Source: JBJEDU01 sp051872395 (GTDB taxonomy: Bacteria; Bacillota_I; Bacilli_A; RFN20; CAG-826). Taken from it: DNA of 7,509 nucleotides. The position numbers were made by a program, and so were the translations under genes. Below, piece by piece: positions 5,709-7,509 of this stretch (position 1 is the first letter of the stretch; the number at the start of each line of letters is the position of its first letter). The notes under the pieces are model-generated. The model was not told the DNA's origin and did no database searches. It was given only the letters and a program-made list of their open reading frames with translations. The stretch lies in NCBI GenBank assembly GCA_051872395.1, contig JBJEDU010000019.1, positions 1-7,509 of the forward strand, written 5' to 3'.

Positions 5709-7097
5709 TTATTTTCTTAATATTGGAGTATAAACACTCTTATTTTTCACCATTTCTCTTCTATAGTATCCTAATTCAACTAGTCTTTCCATTGTCTTTC
5801 TGGCTGTTTCATAAGCACTATTTAAGTATTTTTTACATTGAGAAATTGTATATTTTTTACCCATAGTACAGTGTCTAGCATAAAACGCTGCTTCATTTCT
5901 TCTCATTGTTGGGTCTAATTCTAATAGATGTTCTTCTAATCTACTAGCTTCTTTTTCATCTAAGGCTGGTGGAATATAAGAGACTGCTAAACTTTCTTTT
6001 TTATAGACATATGCAATTTTATTTTCTTCAATAGGTTCGTTGTTAGCTTTTACTTCTAAAGAAGTATCTTCAACTTCTTCTATTAAAGAAACACCTTCAT
6101 CTTCTTGATAGAAATCACTTCTAAGCATTTCAACATTGATATTAGCGATACTATCTAAGAAATCATCTATTGAAGAATCGATGAGACTATATACTTTATC
6201 AACAAAGTATGAAATATCACCACTCTTTTGAACTTCTTGATTTATTTTATCCATATTTTCTAACATTATTTTTTCTAAAGGTAAAATAGAACAAACTTCC
6301 CAAACACGATTTCTTCCCAAGCATATTTTCATAACTAAAGTCGTTAATTCCAAATTGTAATTTGGAAATGGTTTTATATACATAAAATAATAAAATGCGA
6401 TAATTGCTTTTAATATTCCATCATCAGCACTACTATTCAAATAATCAAATAATAAGTTCATCATTGGCGAAATTAATTTTGTTGGAGCGCATGAATAAAT
6501 TCTATCTATTAAGACATTATTGGATGGATTTGTGTCATCTTTTTCTCTATAGAAAGAAACTAGTTCAGCGTTTCCGGTCATTAAAGAATATAAATCCGCT
6601 AAAAAGTCTTCATTAATTGGATTAACAAATTTACTTTCAATATATTCTAAGCATGATAAATATCTGACAACATCAGAATATTCGTTATTTAATCTTTTTA
6701 TATCTTTCATTACAACCGACCTTAAAAACTCCTTTGACACAGGAATGTTTTTATAAGTGCAATAGAAATTTAAGGTTTCGGAATAAATGTTATTTTTAAA
6801 TATACGATAATTATCTTTTGATTGTTTTAATTCGACGACTTTGCTATATGAACGAATCAATTTAGAATCAAGACTTTGAATCTTATTAGAGATATTTTGA
6901 CAATAGCATAATTTTAAAGAAGAATTATCGATTTGTTTTAATGGAAGAACACGATAAAATTTTTCACGATATTCCATTATGGTATTCCAAATTGAATCGA
7001 TGAGTCCGATTTTTAATTCATTGCGAACTTCGGCTTTTGTAGCGTATCTTTCTTCAGTGAATTCACTATATTTTTTTATTTGTACATCATTATTCAT
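5709..7097 (-). CDS. Fic-fold protein with degenerate active site and C-terminal winged helix
   Basis: Active Fic enzymes transfer AMP or other phosphate groups onto protein targets using the motif HPFx[D/E]GNGR. This 462-residue protein keeps the surroundings: an N-terminal helical part, the EYSDVVRYLSCLEYI helix (139-153), INEDFLADLYSLMTG (161-175), a flap-like FYREKDD (182-188), SPMMNLLFDYLNS, and AIIAFYYFMYI (231-241). The motif itself reads KPFPNYNLE (242-250). The catalytic His is Lys242, the acidic residue is Asn246, the first Gly is Tyr247, and GR has become LE. Catalysis by the usual mechanism is therefore unlikely. An acidic linker (about 329-360) leads to a conserved C-terminal segment and a winged helix (YTISQCKKYLNSAYETARKT then MERLVELGYY). 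The ORF is open and intact, so it is not an obvious pseudogene. An open extension to 7133 has no ribosome binding site; AGAGGA at 7105-7110 selects the ATG at 7097. It may act as a DNA-binding regulator or scaffold. Confidence 0.85.
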   Translation of the reverse strand: MNNDVQIKKYSEFTEERYATKAEVRNELKIGLIDSIWNTIMEYREKFYRVLPLKQIDNSSLKLCYCQNISNKIQSLDSKLIRSYSKVVELKQSKDNYRIFKNNIYSETLNFYCTYKNIPVSKEFLRSVVMKDIKRLNNEYSDVVRYLSCLEYIESKFVNPINEDFLADLYSLMTGNAELVSFYREKDDTNPSNNVLIDRIYSCAPTKLISPMMNLLFDYLNSSADDGILKAIIAFYYFMYIKPFPNYNLELTTLVMKICLGRNRVWEVCSILPLEKIMLENMDKINQEVQKSGDISYFVDKVYSLIDSSIDDFLDSIANINVEMLRSDFYQEDEGVSLIEEVEDTSLEVKANNEPIEENKIAYVYKKESLAVSYIPPALDEKEASRLEEHLLELDPTMRRNEAAFYARHCTMGKKYTISQCKKYLNSAYETARKTMERLVELGYYRREMVKNKSVYTPILRK

Positions 7098-7104
7098 GTT
7101 TTTG

Positions 7105-7110
7105 TCCTCT
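7105..7110 (-). promoter_or_regulatory. Ribosome binding site that fixes the start of the Fic-like gene
   Basis: AGAGGA is placed 7 bases before the ATG at 7097. The longer open frame starting at 7133 has only A/T-rich sequence before it. Its extra 12 residues (MFFINIIKEDKN) are translated intergenic sequence, so the shorter product is chosen. Confidence 0.8.
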
Positions 7111-7183
7111 TTTATTATATTAATAAAAAACAAAAATTATTACAATAAATTAACTAATTTTATACTTAAAAATTACTAAAAAT

Positions 7184-7509
7184 CTATTCATCATCAATCG
7201 AAAGAATAGACATGAATGCTTCTTGTGGAACTTCGACAGATCCAATCTTTTTCATTCGCTTCTTTCCTTCTTTTTGCTTTTCTAACAACTTTTTCTTTCG
7301 AGAAATATCACCACCATAGCATTTGGCTAAAACATCTTTTCGAACGGCTTTAACATCACAACGAGCGATAATCTTTCCCCCTATACCTGCTTGAATTGGA
7401 ATTTCAAATTGTTGTCTAGGAATCACTTCTTTAATTTTTCTAATTATTCCTAATCCTCTTTGATAGGCGTTTGGTCGATAAATTATTGATGATAAAGCAT
7501 CTACGACTT
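7184..7509 (-). CDS. lepA: Elongation factor 4 (LepA) C-terminal end, start outside the window
   Basis: LepA/EF4 is a ribosome-associated GTPase of the EF-G-like translation factor class, linked to ribosome back-translocation and to 30S assembly. Only the last 107 full codons are in the window; the GTPase domains lie beyond base 7509. The visible part is the LepA-specific C-terminal domain: VDALSSIIYRPNAYQRGLG, IPRQQFEIPIQAGIGGKIIA, then VRKDVLAKCYGGDISRKKKL and LLEKQKEGKKRMKKIGSVEV, ending VPQEAFMSILSIDDE with a TAG stop. This matches the highly conserved LepA tail, including the YGGD and RKKKLLEKQKEGKKRMK segments that contact the ribosomal A-site/peptidyl-transferase region. The reading frame continues unbroken to the window edge; the GTG at 7424-7426 is an internal Val codon and not a start. 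No hairpin terminator follows, so transcription could continue into the Fic-like gene. Confidence 0.98.
   Translation of the reverse strand, partial: VVDALSSIIYRPNAYQRGLGIIRKIKEVIPRQQFEIPIQAGIGGKIIARCDVKAVRKDVLAKCYGGDISRKKKLLEKQKEGKKRMKKIGSVEVPQEAFMSILSIDDE

Noticed and set aside
6300..6400. A frameshift or sequencing error destroying the Fic motif.
   Set aside because: The frame is continuous on both sides, conserved-looking residues flank the motif, and changing HPF to KPF and GNGR to YNLE needs several separate substitutions. A single indel would not produce it.
7098..7183. A perfect TATAAT (7114-7119, minus strand) in the lepA to Fic-like gap, as a promoter for the Fic-like gene.
   Set aside because: No -35 box is found at 16-18 bases (the 17-base position reads TAATAA), and the predicted start would fall within the ribosome binding site. 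The gap is almost pure A/T, so the match is expected by chance. No terminator hairpin follows lepA, so read-through is at least as likely.

Overview
The window is AT-rich, and every gene in it lies on the minus strand. From upstream (high coordinates) to downstream (low coordinates) the order is: the 3' end of lepA, a degenerate Fic-domain gene, a small single-span membrane protein gene, hemW, a CIRCE/promoter region, then hrcA, grpE, dnaK and the 5' part of dnaJ. The backbone lepA-hemW-hrcA-grpE-dnaK-dnaJ is the classical Bacillota order (as in Bacillus subtilis). With the low GC content, strong AGGAGG ribosome binding sites and CIRCE control, this points to a low-GC member of Bacilli. The small intergenic gaps and protein style would fit an uncultured Erysipelotrichia/RF39-like or Acholeplasma-side lineage, but that placement is inference. 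Tryptophan is encoded by TGG throughout, so the Mycoplasma UGA=Trp code is not in use.

Positions 1-4332 hold the class I heat-shock operon. A sigma-A-type promoter (TTGACA, 16 bp, TAAAAT) sits between two CIRCE-like inverted repeats, one over the -35 box and one at the predicted transcript start. HrcA, the first product, is the repressor that binds CIRCE and is itself kept active by the chaperone system. GrpE, DnaK and DnaJ form the Hsp70 machine. A 16-bp RNA hairpin, closed partly by G.U pairs that only the transcribed strand can form, lies between dnaK and dnaJ.

Positions 4338-7097 hold hemW and two genes wedged between lepA and hemW. One encodes an 81-residue single-span membrane protein whose stop codon overlaps the hemW start (TAATG). 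The other encodes a 462-residue protein with a recognisable Fic fold and a C-terminal winged helix, but its catalytic Fic motif is ruined (KPFPNYNLE in place of HPFx[D/E]GNGR). These two inserted genes are the least ordinary part of the window. Positions 7184-7509 are the C-terminal end of LepA (EF4), cut by the window edge.

No RNA genes, mobile elements, CRISPR arrays or stretches over 300 bases without a gene were seen. The largest non-coding gaps are about 80-90 bases.
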